Below, piece by piece: positions 15,866-23,298 of a stretch of DNA of 64,000 nt. This DNA comes from Conexibacter woesei Iso977N. Lineage in GTDB: Bacteria > Actinomycetota > Thermoleophilia > Solirubrobacterales > Solirubrobacteraceae. The notes under the pieces are model-generated. The model had not been told where the DNA came from, searched no databases, and worked only from the letters and a program-made list of their open reading frames with translations. Numbering within the stretch: the stretch's first letter is position 1; the number at the start of each line of letters is the position of its first letter. The translations under genes and the position numbers were made by a program. Location of the stretch: positions 434,001-498,000 of the forward strand of contig NZ_AUKG01000001.1 in NCBI RefSeq assembly GCF_000424625.1, given 5' to 3'.

Positions 15866-17025
15866 CCGTCGACACGGACCGCGACGCCGCCTTCCTGGCC
15901 GGCATCGCCCAGATCGCCGACGAGATCGCGGCCGCCAACGCCGACGACGTCGACCGCAACGCCCGCTTCCCGCAGGAGACCTTCGCCGCGCTGCGCGAGC
16001 AGCGCGCGCTCTCCGCGCTCGTCCCCGCCGAGTACGGCGGCGCCGGCGTCTCCTTCGACGCCGTCGCCCAGGCCTGCTTCGAGCTCGGCCGCCGCTGCGG
16101 CGCCTCGGCGATGGTGTACGCCATGCACCAGATCCAGGTCGCGACGATCGTGCGCCACCTGGACGGCTCGCCGTGGTTCGAGGACTACCTGCGCGACCTC
16201 GTCGTCTCGCAGCGCCTGATCGCCTCGGTCACCTCCGAGGTCGGCACCGGCGGCGACATGAGCCGCTCGGTCGCGGCGCTCACGCCCGGCGACGGCGGCA
16301 TGGCGTCCTTCGAGAAGCAGGCCCCCACCGTCTCCTACGGCGCCTACGCCGACGACCTCCTCGTCACGCTGCGCGCCCACCCGGACGCCGACGCCCAGGT
16401 GCTCGTGCTCGCCGCCAAGGACCAGACGACGCTCGAGCCCACCGGCACGTGGGACCCGCTCGGCATGCGCGGCACGTGCTCGCCCGGCTACGTCGTCCGC
16501 GCGACCGTCCCCACCGAGCAGGTGCTCGGCCAGCCCTTCCCGGCGATCTCGACCGAGTCGATGGTCCCGATCAGCCACCTGCTGTGGTCGCACATCTGGC
16601 TCGGGATCGCCACCGACGCCTTCGACCGCGCCCGCGCCTTCGTCCGCGCCGCCGCCAAGCGCGCGCCCGGCCAACCGGTCCCGGCCGCGGTCAAGCTCAG
16701 CCACGTCATGACGCAGCTGTCGCTGTTGCGCGCCGAGGTCCACTCGTCGCTCGACATGTGGAACGGCGCCGCCGACGACCGCGAGAAGCTCTCCACGATG
16801 GCCTTCGCGTTGCGCATGAACAACCTGAAGCTCGCCGCCTCCGAGCAGGCGCCGGTCGTCTGTCAGCAGGCGATGGGCGTGTGCGGGATCGTCGGCTTCA
16901 AGAACGACACCCCGTTCAGCATCGGGCGCCACCTGCGCGACTCGATGTCGGCGTCGCTGATGGTCGCCAACGAGCGCATCCACCAGACGAACGCGCAGCT
17001 CCTGCTGATCGCCAAGGAGGTCTAG
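15862..17025 (+). CDS. Acyl-CoA dehydrogenase-like flavoprotein
   Basis: 387-aa FAD-dependent acyl-CoA dehydrogenase family protein: N-terminal helical domain (ARFPQETFAALREQRALSALVPAEYGGAGVS), middle beta domain (LIASVTSEVGTGGDMSRS; WDPLGMRGTCSPGYVV), and C-terminal helical domain (QAMGVCGIVGFKNDTPFSIGRHLRDSMSASLMVANERI). ATGA overlap with the carrier-protein gene implies a shared substrate. By analogy with prolyl-carrier dehydrogenases of pyrrole biosynthesis, it may oxidise the aminoacyl thioester on the carrier protein; this is inference. The usual catalytic Glu before the C-terminal R-D pair is not obvious, so the chemistry could differ from beta-oxidation. Confidence 0.82.
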   Translation: MTVDTDRDAAFLAGIAQIADEIAAANADDVDRNARFPQETFAALREQRALSALVPAEYGGAGVSFDAVAQACFELGRRCGASAMVYAMHQIQVATIVRHLDGSPWFEDYLRDLVVSQRLIASVTSEVGTGGDMSRSVAALTPGDGGMASFEKQAPTVSYGAYADDLLVTLRAHPDADAQVLVLAAKDQTTLEPTGTWDPLGMRGTCSPGYVVRATVPTEQVLGQPFPAISTESMVPISHLLWSHIWLGIATDAFDRARAFVRAAAKRAPGQPVPAAVKLSHVMTQLSLLRAEVHSSLDMWNGAADDREKLSTMAFALRMNNLKLAASEQAPVVCQQAMGVCGIVGFKNDTPFSIGRHLRDSMSASLMVANERIHQTNAQLLLIAKEV

Positions 17026-17031
17026 GCGCAC

Positions 17032-17976
17032 ATGGCGGCGTACCGCGAGGCGTCTGAGTCCCAGGCGCAGTTGTTGGAGGCCTTGGTCGAGGCCGGGCAC
17101 CTGATCCCGTCCGGCGTCCCCGGCGTGTACGGGCGCGGGTCGGACTACGAGGCCGTCCGGCTGGCCTTCGACGCCTACGTGACGCGGGCGGCGCTCGCCG
17201 CCGGTGAGACTCCGGAAGTGCTCCGCTTCCCCCCGGTCCTGCCGCGCAGGCAGATCGAGGACCTCGGCTACCTGGAGAACTTCCCGCACCTCGCGGGCTC
17301 CGTGTTCGCCTTCGAGGGCAGCGAGGGCCAGGCCCGCGCGATGGCCGAGGTGGCCGGGCAGCACGGCGACTGGTCCGAGCACCAGCACCCGTCCGACCTC
17401 TGCCTGACGCCGGCCGTCTGCTACCCGGTCTACCCCGCGGTCGCGCGGCGCGGCACGCTGCCGGCCGGCGGCGTGACGATCGACCCGGGCGCGTCCTACG
17501 CGTTCCGCCACGAGCCGTCCGGCGACCCCGCGCGCCTGCAGATGTTCCACATGCGCGAGCTGGTCCGGATCGCCGAGCCCGAGACCGTGCAGACGTGGCG
17601 TGACAGCTGGCGCGACCGCGCGCTGGCGTTGTTGGTGGACCTGGGTCTGGACGCGCGCTTCGACGTCGCCAACGACCCGTTCTTCGGCCGCGCCGGCCGG
17701 ATGATGGCCGCCTCACAGCGCGACCAGGCGCTGAAGTTCGAGATCCTGGTGGACATCACCGATCCGGAGCCGACGGCGATCGCGTCCTTCAACTACCACC
17801 AGGACCACTTCTCCGGCCTGTACGGGATCGAGACCGCCGACGGCGGGACCGCGCACACCGCGTGCCTCGGCTTCGGCCACGAGCGGATCGTCCTGGCGCT
17901 GCTGAAGACCCACGGCCTCGACGTCGCGGCCTGGCCGGGTGAGGTTCGCTCGCTGCTCTGGGACTCCGTAGGGTGA
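17032..17976 (+). CDS. Amino acid:[carrier protein] ligase (SerRS-like)
   Basis: 314 aa. Homologue of the catalytic core of atypical (methanogen-type) seryl-tRNA synthetase without the tRNA-binding domain; characterised relatives (e.g. Bradyrhizobium Bll0957) adenylate glycine or alanine and load it on a carrier protein. Seen: class II motif 2 FRHEPSGDPARLQMFHMRE with Arg159 and Glu161; motif 3 LGFGHERIVLALL with Arg285; predicted zinc ligands Cys130, Glu176, Cys278, the trio known from this family. No tRNA-binding arm and the length argue against a tRNA synthetase. Starts 6 bp after the dehydrogenase; GTGA overlap with the next gene. Identification is strong; the exact amino acid is not readable. 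Confidence 0.9.
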   Translation: MAAYREASESQAQLLEALVEAGHLIPSGVPGVYGRGSDYEAVRLAFDAYVTRAALAAGETPEVLRFPPVLPRRQIEDLGYLENFPHLAGSVFAFEGSEGQARAMAEVAGQHGDWSEHQHPSDLCLTPAVCYPVYPAVARRGTLPAGGVTIDPGASYAFRHEPSGDPARLQMFHMRELVRIAEPETVQTWRDSWRDRALALLVDLGLDARFDVANDPFFGRAGRMMAASQRDQALKFEILVDITDPEPTAIASFNYHQDHFSGLYGIETADGGTAHTACLGFGHERIVLALLKTHGLDVAAWPGEVRSLLWDSVG

Positions 17977-18911
17977 GCGCCGTGGACACGGGTGCCGAGG
18001 TCTACGTCCCGCACGCCGTCCACCGGCCGGGCCGGACCTACGTCGAGACCAACTGCTACACCGACGTCCTGATCGAGCTGGTCCACGCGCGCGGCTACGA
18101 GCCGCTGGCGATGTTGGGGATCAACGCGCGGATGGACTTCGAGGGCGACCAGTGGACGTTCTTCAAGCCGGCCCCGGGCGACCTCGAGCTCCTGTACGGC
18201 ATCGACATCCACGAGATGCAGCCCTACCGGGCGATCCCGGACCAGATCGCCGAGCAGCTGGCCGCGGGGCGGTCGATGATCGTCGAGCTGGACGCGTGGT
18301 GGCTGCCGGACACGGCGGCGACGTCGTACCGGTCCGAGCACGTCAAGACGTCGGTGGCGGCGGACGCGATCGACCGCGAGGCGGGGTGGCTGCGCTACTT
18401 CCACAACGCGGGCCGGTACGAGCTCTCGGGCGAGGACTACGCGGGCGTGTTCGCGAGCGCCGTCGCGCACCTGCCGCCGTACACGGAGCTGGTGCGCTTC
18501 GACGCGGGCCCGGCACTGCGGGGCGACGAGCTGCTCGACGCCGCGCGCGCGTGCCTGGCCGGGCACCTGCGCAAGCGGCCGGTGACCAACCCGTTCACGC
18601 GCTTCGGCGCGGCGCTGGCGGTGTCGCTCCCGGACCTGCTGGCGGGCGAGCCGCAGCGCTACCACGAGTACGCGTTCGCGACGGTCCGGATGGTCGGGAG
18701 CGCCTTCGAGCTGCTCGCCGCGCACGTGCGCTGGCTGCTCGGCCCGGACGGCGAGGAGATCGCGTCTGCGATGGATGAGATCGTGAGCGGCTCGATGATG
18801 TTGTCGCTGAAGCTCGCACGCCGGAAGGTCTTCGATCCCGCGCCGGTCGTCGGGAACCTCGCCGCGGCGTGGGAGCGCGCCGTCGGCGGGCTGGATGCCG
18901 CGCTGGCCTGA
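17973..18911 (+). CDS. DUF1839 protein, possible aminoacyl transferase
   Basis: 312 aa, cytoplasmic, uncharacterised. Conserved blocks: YVETNCYTDVLIELVHARGYEP (Cys28), DFEGDQWTFFKP (55-66), LELLYGIDIHEM, VELDAWWLPDT, YRSEHVKTS (His123), LRYFHNAGRY (His144). The TNC motif followed by an Asp-rich strand and a His recalls the BtrH N-terminal fold, in which a Cys enzyme moves an aminoacyl group from carrier protein to an aminoglycoside; I suggest, but cannot prove, a similar transfer here. GTG start overlaps the ligase stop (GTGA), and the 3' end overlaps the glycosidase start by 17 bp, so its expression is tied to both. Confidence 0.78.
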   Translation: MSAVDTGAEVYVPHAVHRPGRTYVETNCYTDVLIELVHARGYEPLAMLGINARMDFEGDQWTFFKPAPGDLELLYGIDIHEMQPYRAIPDQIAEQLAAGRSMIVELDAWWLPDTAATSYRSEHVKTSVAADAIDREAGWLRYFHNAGRYELSGEDYAGVFASAVAHLPPYTELVRFDAGPALRGDELLDAARACLAGHLRKRPVTNPFTRFGAALAVSLPDLLAGEPQRYHEYAFATVRMVGSAFELLAAHVRWLLGPDGEEIASAMDEIVSGSMMLSLKLARRKVFDPAPVVGNLAAAWERAVGGLDAALA

Positions 18912-21153
18912 GCATGGCGGGCTGACGGCCCGGCGGCTGGAGGGGTTCGCGCACGTCGAGGGCGGCGTGCCGAGCGACGACGCGGCGGCGACGTTCGTGC
19001 TGTCGTTCGACGCCGAGGCCGCGGCGCCGGGCGAGACGGTGGAGTTGGTCTTCGACGGCGTCGCCACCGTGTGGGAGGCGACGCTGAACGACGAGCTCGT
19101 CGCGGCGGGGACGTCGATGTTCGCTTCGCAGCGCGTGGACGTCGGCGGGTTGCTGCGTGACGGCGGGAACGTCCTGACGATCCGCTGCCGCGCCCTTGTT
19201 GATGTCCTTGCCGAGCAGCCGAAGCGGCCGCGGCAGCGGTGGCGGACCAAGGTGGTGGAGAACGCGGGCGCGCTGCGGTTCGTCCGGACGTCGGTGCTCG
19301 GCCGCGCGCCGGGGTTCGCCCCGGGGCCGCCGGTCGTGGGGCCGTGGCGGCCGGTGTGGCTCGTGCGGCGGCGGGGCGTTTTGCAAGTTGATGACATCGT
19401 GTTGCGACCGCGGGTCGAGGGCGACGACGGCGTGCTGGCCGTCTCGGCGCCGGGCGTCGAGGGCGAGGTGGTCGTCGGGAACATCGCGGCGCCGCTCGTC
19501 GACGGCCGCGCGGAGGTCCGGATCCCGGACGTCGCGCTCTGGTGGCCGCACACCCACGGGACGCCCGCGTTGCACGACGTGGTCCTGCGGGTCGACGGCG
19601 CCGAGGTCGGCGTCGGGCGCACGGGGTTCCGGACGCTCGGCGACGACGCGGCGCGGTGCGTGGTCAATGGCATCGACATGTTCGCGCGAGGCGTCGTCTG
19701 GACGCCGGTCCCGGAGGGCGAGGCGCGCGCGACGCTGGAGCTGCTGCGCGACGCGGGGATCAACATGGTGCGGATCCCGGGGATCGGGGTCTACGAGGAC
19801 GTCGCGTTCCACGACCTGTGCGACGAGTTGGGGTTGTTGGTCTGGCAGGACTTCATGTTCGCCAACATGGACTACCCGGTCGAGGATCCCGCGTTCGCCG
19901 AGCAGGTTGTCCGTGAAGCGCGCGAGGTGCTGGCCCGGATCGGCGGGCGGCCGTCGCTGGCGGTGCTGTGCGGGGGTTCCGAGATCGAGCAGCAGGCGGC
20001 GATGTTCGGCGTCGACCCGGCGCTCGCGCGCGGCGCGTTGTTGGAGGAGTTGCTCCCGGGTTGCGCGCGGGAGGCGGGCGTGGGCGACGTCCCTTACGTG
20101 ACCAACGCGCCGAGTGGCGGCGCGATGCCGTTCCACCCGCGCGAGGGCGTCGCGAACTGGTTCGGCGTCGGCGGCTACCGGCGGCCGCTGAGCGACGTCC
20201 GGACGGCGGGCGTCCGGTTCGCCTCGGAGTGCCTGGCGTTCGCCAACGTGCCGGGCGACGTCGAGGACCATGACGTGGGCGTGATGCGCGACGTCGGGTC
20301 CGACTGGGACTTCGCCGACGTGCGCGACCACTACCTGCGGGAGCTGTGGGGCGTCGAGCGCTCGCACCCGCGCTACTGGGAGCTGGCGCGGCAGATGACC
20401 GGCGAGTTGATGGCCTACGTCTTCGGCGACTGGCGGCGCGCGGGGTCGGGCTGCGGCGGCGGGCTGATCCTGTGGTCGCGCGACCTGCGCCCGGGGTCCG
20501 GGTGGGGTGTTCTTGATGTGGATGGCCGGGCGAAGGTCGCGCTGCGCCGCCTGGCGCCGGTGCTGCAGCCGCGGGCGGTGTGGTTCACCGACGAGGGGCT
20601 CAACGGGCTCGACGTGCACGTGGCGAACGACGCGGCCGAGCCGCTGCACGCGGTGGTGGACGTCGTGGTCCTGGCGGGCGGCGCGCAGGTCCTGGCGGAG
20701 GGGTCGGAGGAGATCGTCGTCGCGCCGCACGGCGTGGAGCGGCTGAGCGTCGAGGGCGTGCTGAGGCGGTTCCTCGACGTCTCGTACGCCTACCGGTTCG
20801 GGCCGGCGCCGCACGACACGGTCGTGGCGACGCTGCGCAGCGGCGACGCGGTCCTCGCGCAGGCGGTGCACTTCCCGGTCGGGCCGCCGCTGGTCGCGGA
20901 GGCGTTCGGGCTGGAGGCGGAGTGGCGCGACGGCGTCGTCGCGCTGCGCGCCGAGCGCGTCGCGTGGGGCGTCCGGATCGACGTCCCGGGGTGGGTCCCG
21001 GAGGACGACGCGTTCACGCTGGTCCCGGGGTCGCCGCGGATCGTGCGGATGCGACCTGTCGACGGTGACAGGTCGGTGTTCCGGGGCGGCTGCGTGAGGG
21101 CCCTGAACCTCATCGGTGAGCCACCGGTCGGGGCGCCGGATCTGGCACCCTGA
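18895..21153 (+). CDS. Glycoside hydrolase family 2-like protein
   Basis: 752 aa with beta-mannosidase/GH2 architecture: N-terminal sugar-binding beta domain (about 1-130), immunoglobulin-like domain (to 260), TIM barrel (VVNGIDMFARGVVWTP; GINMVRIPGIGVYED; LVWQDFMFANMDYP), then C-terminal beta domains. Candidate acid/base Glu in LCGGSEIEQQ (GH2 usually has NE) and nucleophile Glu in RFASECLAFAN. No signal peptide, so it works in the cytoplasm, which is unusual for a degradative mannosidase and suggests trimming or transfer on an intracellular glycoside. Start ATG 18895 overlaps the DUF1839 stop by 17 bp. The GT2 gene follows after 6 bp. Activity unproven. Confidence 0.8.
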   Translation: MPRWPEHGGLTARRLEGFAHVEGGVPSDDAAATFVLSFDAEAAAPGETVELVFDGVATVWEATLNDELVAAGTSMFASQRVDVGGLLRDGGNVLTIRCRALVDVLAEQPKRPRQRWRTKVVENAGALRFVRTSVLGRAPGFAPGPPVVGPWRPVWLVRRRGVLQVDDIVLRPRVEGDDGVLAVSAPGVEGEVVVGNIAAPLVDGRAEVRIPDVALWWPHTHGTPALHDVVLRVDGAEVGVGRTGFRTLGDDAARCVVNGIDMFARGVVWTPVPEGEARATLELLRDAGINMVRIPGIGVYEDVAFHDLCDELGLLVWQDFMFANMDYPVEDPAFAEQVVREAREVLARIGGRPSLAVLCGGSEIEQQAAMFGVDPALARGALLEELLPGCAREAGVGDVPYVTNAPSGGAMPFHPREGVANWFGVGGYRRPLSDVRTAGVRFASECLAFANVPGDVEDHDVGVMRDVGSDWDFADVRDHYLRELWGVERSHPRYWELARQMTGELMAYVFGDWRRAGSGCGGGLILWSRDLRPGSGWGVLDVDGRAKVALRRLAPVLQPRAVWFTDEGLNGLDVHVANDAAEPLHAVVDVVVLAGGAQVLAEGSEEIVVAPHGVERLSVEGVLRRFLDVSYAYRFGPAPHDTVVATLRSGDAVLAQAVHFPVGPPLVAEAFGLEAEWRDGVVALRAERVAWGVRIDVPGWVPEDDAFTLVPGSPRIVRMRPVDGDRSVFRGGCVRALNLIGEPPVGAPDLAP

Positions 21154-21159
21154 CGCGCC

Positions 21160-22098
21160 GTGGCTGTCGAGGTCTCCTATTGCGTCGTCAACACGCAGCA
21201 GCGCGAGCTGCTCGTGCGTTGCCTGGATGCGATCGCGGCGGAGCGGGCGGCGCTGCCGTTCGAGGCCGAGGTGCTGGTGCTCGACAACGCGTCGACCGAC
21301 GGGAGCGCGGGCGCTGCGAGGCGGCATCCGACGGTGACCGAGGTCGTGGCGCTCGATCAGCGGCGCGGGAAGGGCGAGAACGACTCGCACCTGCTGCAAC
21401 GGTCGCGCGGGCGGTTCTGCTTGTTGTTGAACGAGGACAGCGAGCTGAAGCCGGGGGCGACGCTGAAGCTGCACGCGGCGCTGACCGGTGCGGAGCGCGC
21501 GGGTGCCGCGGGCGCGAAGCTGCTGCGCCCGGACGGGCGGGTGCAGCCGTCGGCGTGGCGGTTCCCGACGCCGGCGACCGCCGTGGTTGGCGCGTTGTTC
21601 CTGCACAAGCGGCTGACGGTGCAGTCGCGCGGCCGGAGGACGCGGCGGGTCGACTGGGCGCAGTCGGCGGCGCTGCTGGTCCGGCGGGACGCGGCGAGGG
21701 AGATCGGGTGGTTCGACCCGCAGTTCTTCGTGTACTCGGACGAGGTCGACTTCTGCAAGCGGCTCGCCGACGCCGGGTGGTCGACGCTGTGGGTGCCGGG
21801 CGCCGAGGCGTTCCACCACGAGCAGTTGTCGACCGGCGCGGTTCCGGAGCGGCGGATCGTCGAGCTGTCGCGCAACCGCGATCGGTACATGCGCAAGCAC
21901 CACTCCGCCGGCGCGGCGTTCGTGGTGCGGGTGCTGACGGCGTGGACGTACGCGGTCCGGGCGCTGGTCGCGACGGTCGCGCCCGGCCACGACCCGAAGC
22001 GCTACTGGAAGCACGTGACCGCGACGCTGCGCCCATCGCGCGGCGAGGGCCTGCGCGAGGCCGCGCACGAGTTCAACCGCGGCGGCCCGACGCTGTAA
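21160..22098 (+). CDS. Glycosyltransferase family 2, WbbL-like
   Basis: 312-aa GT-A glycosyltransferase related to rhamnosyltransferases. Seen: VSYCVVNTQQRELLVRCLDAI, LVLDNASTDGSAGAAR, LLLNEDSELKPGAT (DxD position as NEDSE), SAALLVRRDAAREIGWFDPQFFVYSDEVDFCKRL (acceptor/catalytic loop), HHEQLSTG. C-terminal amphipathic helices may dock on the membrane. Last gene of the rightward operon, 6 bp after the glycosidase, and followed by a hairpin. It supplies the glycan arm of the aminoacyl-carrier cluster; donor and acceptor unknown. GTG start gives the correct N-terminus. Confidence 0.87.
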   Translation: MAVEVSYCVVNTQQRELLVRCLDAIAAERAALPFEAEVLVLDNASTDGSAGAARRHPTVTEVVALDQRRGKGENDSHLLQRSRGRFCLLLNEDSELKPGATLKLHAALTGAERAGAAGAKLLRPDGRVQPSAWRFPTPATAVVGALFLHKRLTVQSRGRRTRRVDWAQSAALLVRRDAAREIGWFDPQFFVYSDEVDFCKRLADAGWSTLWVPGAEAFHHEQLSTGAVPERRIVELSRNRDRYMRKHHSAGAAFVVRVLTAWTYAVRALVATVAPGHDPKRYWKHVTATLRPSRGEGLREAAHEFNRGGPTL

Positions 22099-22133
22099 GG
22101 CACGCAGCACACCGGAACTCGAAGCTTCCGGCC

Positions 22134-22151
22134 GCTCCGCAATTTCGGAGC
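22134..22151 (+). terminator. Terminator of carrier-protein operon
   Basis: GCTCCG-CAATTT-CGGAGC, perfect 6-bp stem 36 bp after the GT2 stop, flanked by GAAGCTT/AGCTTC that can extend it. The surrounding 80 bp are notably AT-richer than the genes. Confidence 0.55.
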
Positions 22152-22320
22152 TTCACCATCCTCAATTTCGGTTCGGGGCCGGACGAATGTCCGATGCGCC
22201 TCGACGCCACACGGGGTTTGACCAGGCGTACAGTCGCCTCACGCTGCGCGATGGATCGGCACGCACGCCAGATCCACTCGGGGATGAGGTTCAGCGCGGC
22301 GCACGCCGGACCCGACCGAC
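22152..22320. other. Intergenic stretch, no gene seen
   Basis: Between the GT2 operon terminator and the hairpin after the methyltransferase gene. It contains short frames that lack codon bias and conserved content. A TTTGACC and a TACAGT are present but only 5 bp apart, so not a normal promoter. I see no RNA gene. Confidence 0.5.
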
Positions 22321-22350
22321 CCGTGGCGCCTCGTGGCCGAGACGCCACGG
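22321..22350 (-). terminator. Terminator of methyltransferase gene
   Basis: CCGTGGCG (22321-22328) pairs perfectly with CGCCACGG (22343-22350); an inner CTCG/CGAG pair closes a TGGC loop. It lies 20 bp past the methyltransferase stop. No U-tract. Confidence 0.6.
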
Positions 22351-22370
22351 GCCGCAGGGCCTGGCGCGCC

Positions 22371-23258
22371 TCACTTGCGCGCGAGCAGCTGGAACTGCAG
22401 GCCCCGGCCGAGGTGGCCGTGGAGCTGGCTCCAGTAGGCGACGACGCCGACGTCGCGGAAGCCGGCGGCCCGCATCCGGTCGACCAGGTCCCAGCCGTGG
22501 TCGTAGAAGGTGAGCGAGCCCCTCTCCTGGTCGAGCGGGTTGCCGTGGTAGTTGGGCTCCTCGAGGTGGATGACCTCGCCGCCGGGCCCGAGCTCGGCAC
22601 GCTTGACCGTGGTCGGCTGGTCGGGCGTGAACGGCACCGAGAGCAGGAGGACGCCGTCGCGGCGCAGCACGCGGACGCACTCGGCGAGCGCACGGTCGAT
22701 GTCGGCGACATGCTCGAACACGTCGCAAGAGACGATCGTCCCGTAGCTGTCGTCGGCGAACGAGAGGTTCAGCGCGTCCTCGTGGCGAAGCCCCTGGACG
22801 ATCGTGCCGCCCGGGATGTCGTGGCCGAGGTACTCGCTCCCGGTCACCTCGGGCAGCGTCGCCTTCGCCCAGGTGTAGAACCCGGTGACGGTCTCGAACA
22901 GGTAGTACGGCGGCGCGCCCAGACGCCGCAGCAGCTCGCCCGTGAAGCGCTGGCGGTTGTTGAGGCCGCAGTTGCGGCAGTGCAGGCGCTCGCGGTAGTT
23001 CGGCGTCCCGCCCCAGGCCGACACCCAGTCGCAGAACATCGGCGTGAGGCGCCGGCAGATGTGGCAGAACCCGGGCACGACCCAGCGCTCGACGTCGCGG
23101 TACAGCTCGGCGAGCTGCAGCTCGTAGGCGAGGCGGAGGTCCCAGCCCGGGCGCAGCGGATCGAGCTCCGCGTGCTCCTCGATGACGGCGAGCACGGCGC
23201 CGTCGTCGACGAGCCCGCCGAGCGGAAGGTCCCAGATGTCGTCGTCCGAGCCGGCCAT
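22371..23258 (-). CDS. SAM-dependent methyltransferase with Cys-rich motif
   Basis: 295-aa class I methyltransferase. Residues 65-97 hold CHIC and CRNC (Cys65, 68, 94, 97), a zinc-ribbon-like pair often seen in methyltransferases of polysaccharide loci. The SAM domain follows: EYLGHDIPGGTIVQGL, DALNLSFADDSYGTIVSCDVFEHV (the acidic cofactor and post-II motifs), then VRVLRRDGVLLLSVPF. Cytoplasmic. TAGGCT ends 9 nt before ATG 23258. Its left neighbour ends the carrier-protein operon, its right neighbour is the flippase gene (40 bp upstream on the same strand), so a sugar O-methylation role in glycan assembly is likely but unproved. Confidence 0.84.
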   Translation of the reverse strand: MAGSDDDIWDLPLGGLVDDGAVLAVIEEHAELDPLRPGWDLRLAYELQLAELYRDVERWVVPGFCHICRRLTPMFCDWVSAWGGTPNYRERLHCRNCGLNNRQRFTGELLRRLGAPPYYLFETVTGFYTWAKATLPEVTGSEYLGHDIPGGTIVQGLRHEDALNLSFADDSYGTIVSCDVFEHVADIDRALAECVRVLRRDGVLLLSVPFTPDQPTTVKRAELGPGGEVIHLEEPNYHGNPLDQERGSLTFYDHGWDLVDRMRAAGFRDVGVVAYWSQLHGHLGRGLQFQLLARK

Positions 23259-23298
23259 CGCGGCCTCAGCCTAGACCGTGCAGGAGAGGGGCGCCGCC

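Noticed and set aside
17032-17976. A seryl-tRNA synthetase
   Set aside because: Lacks the tRNA-binding domain and is 314 aa; the zinc-ligand set and neighbours fit amino acid:carrier-protein ligases.
15862-18911. Nonribosomal peptide synthetase cluster
   Set aside because: No condensation, large adenylation or thioesterase domains; the only activating enzyme is the SerRS-like ligase.
18595-22110. 1171-codon open frame on the minus strand
   Set aside because: Shadow of the DUF1839-GH2-GT2 genes; low-complexity Arg/Pro product.
22187-22513. 108-codon frame in the gap after the GT2 operon
   Set aside because: Runs into the methyltransferase gene antisense, no promoter or conserved content.
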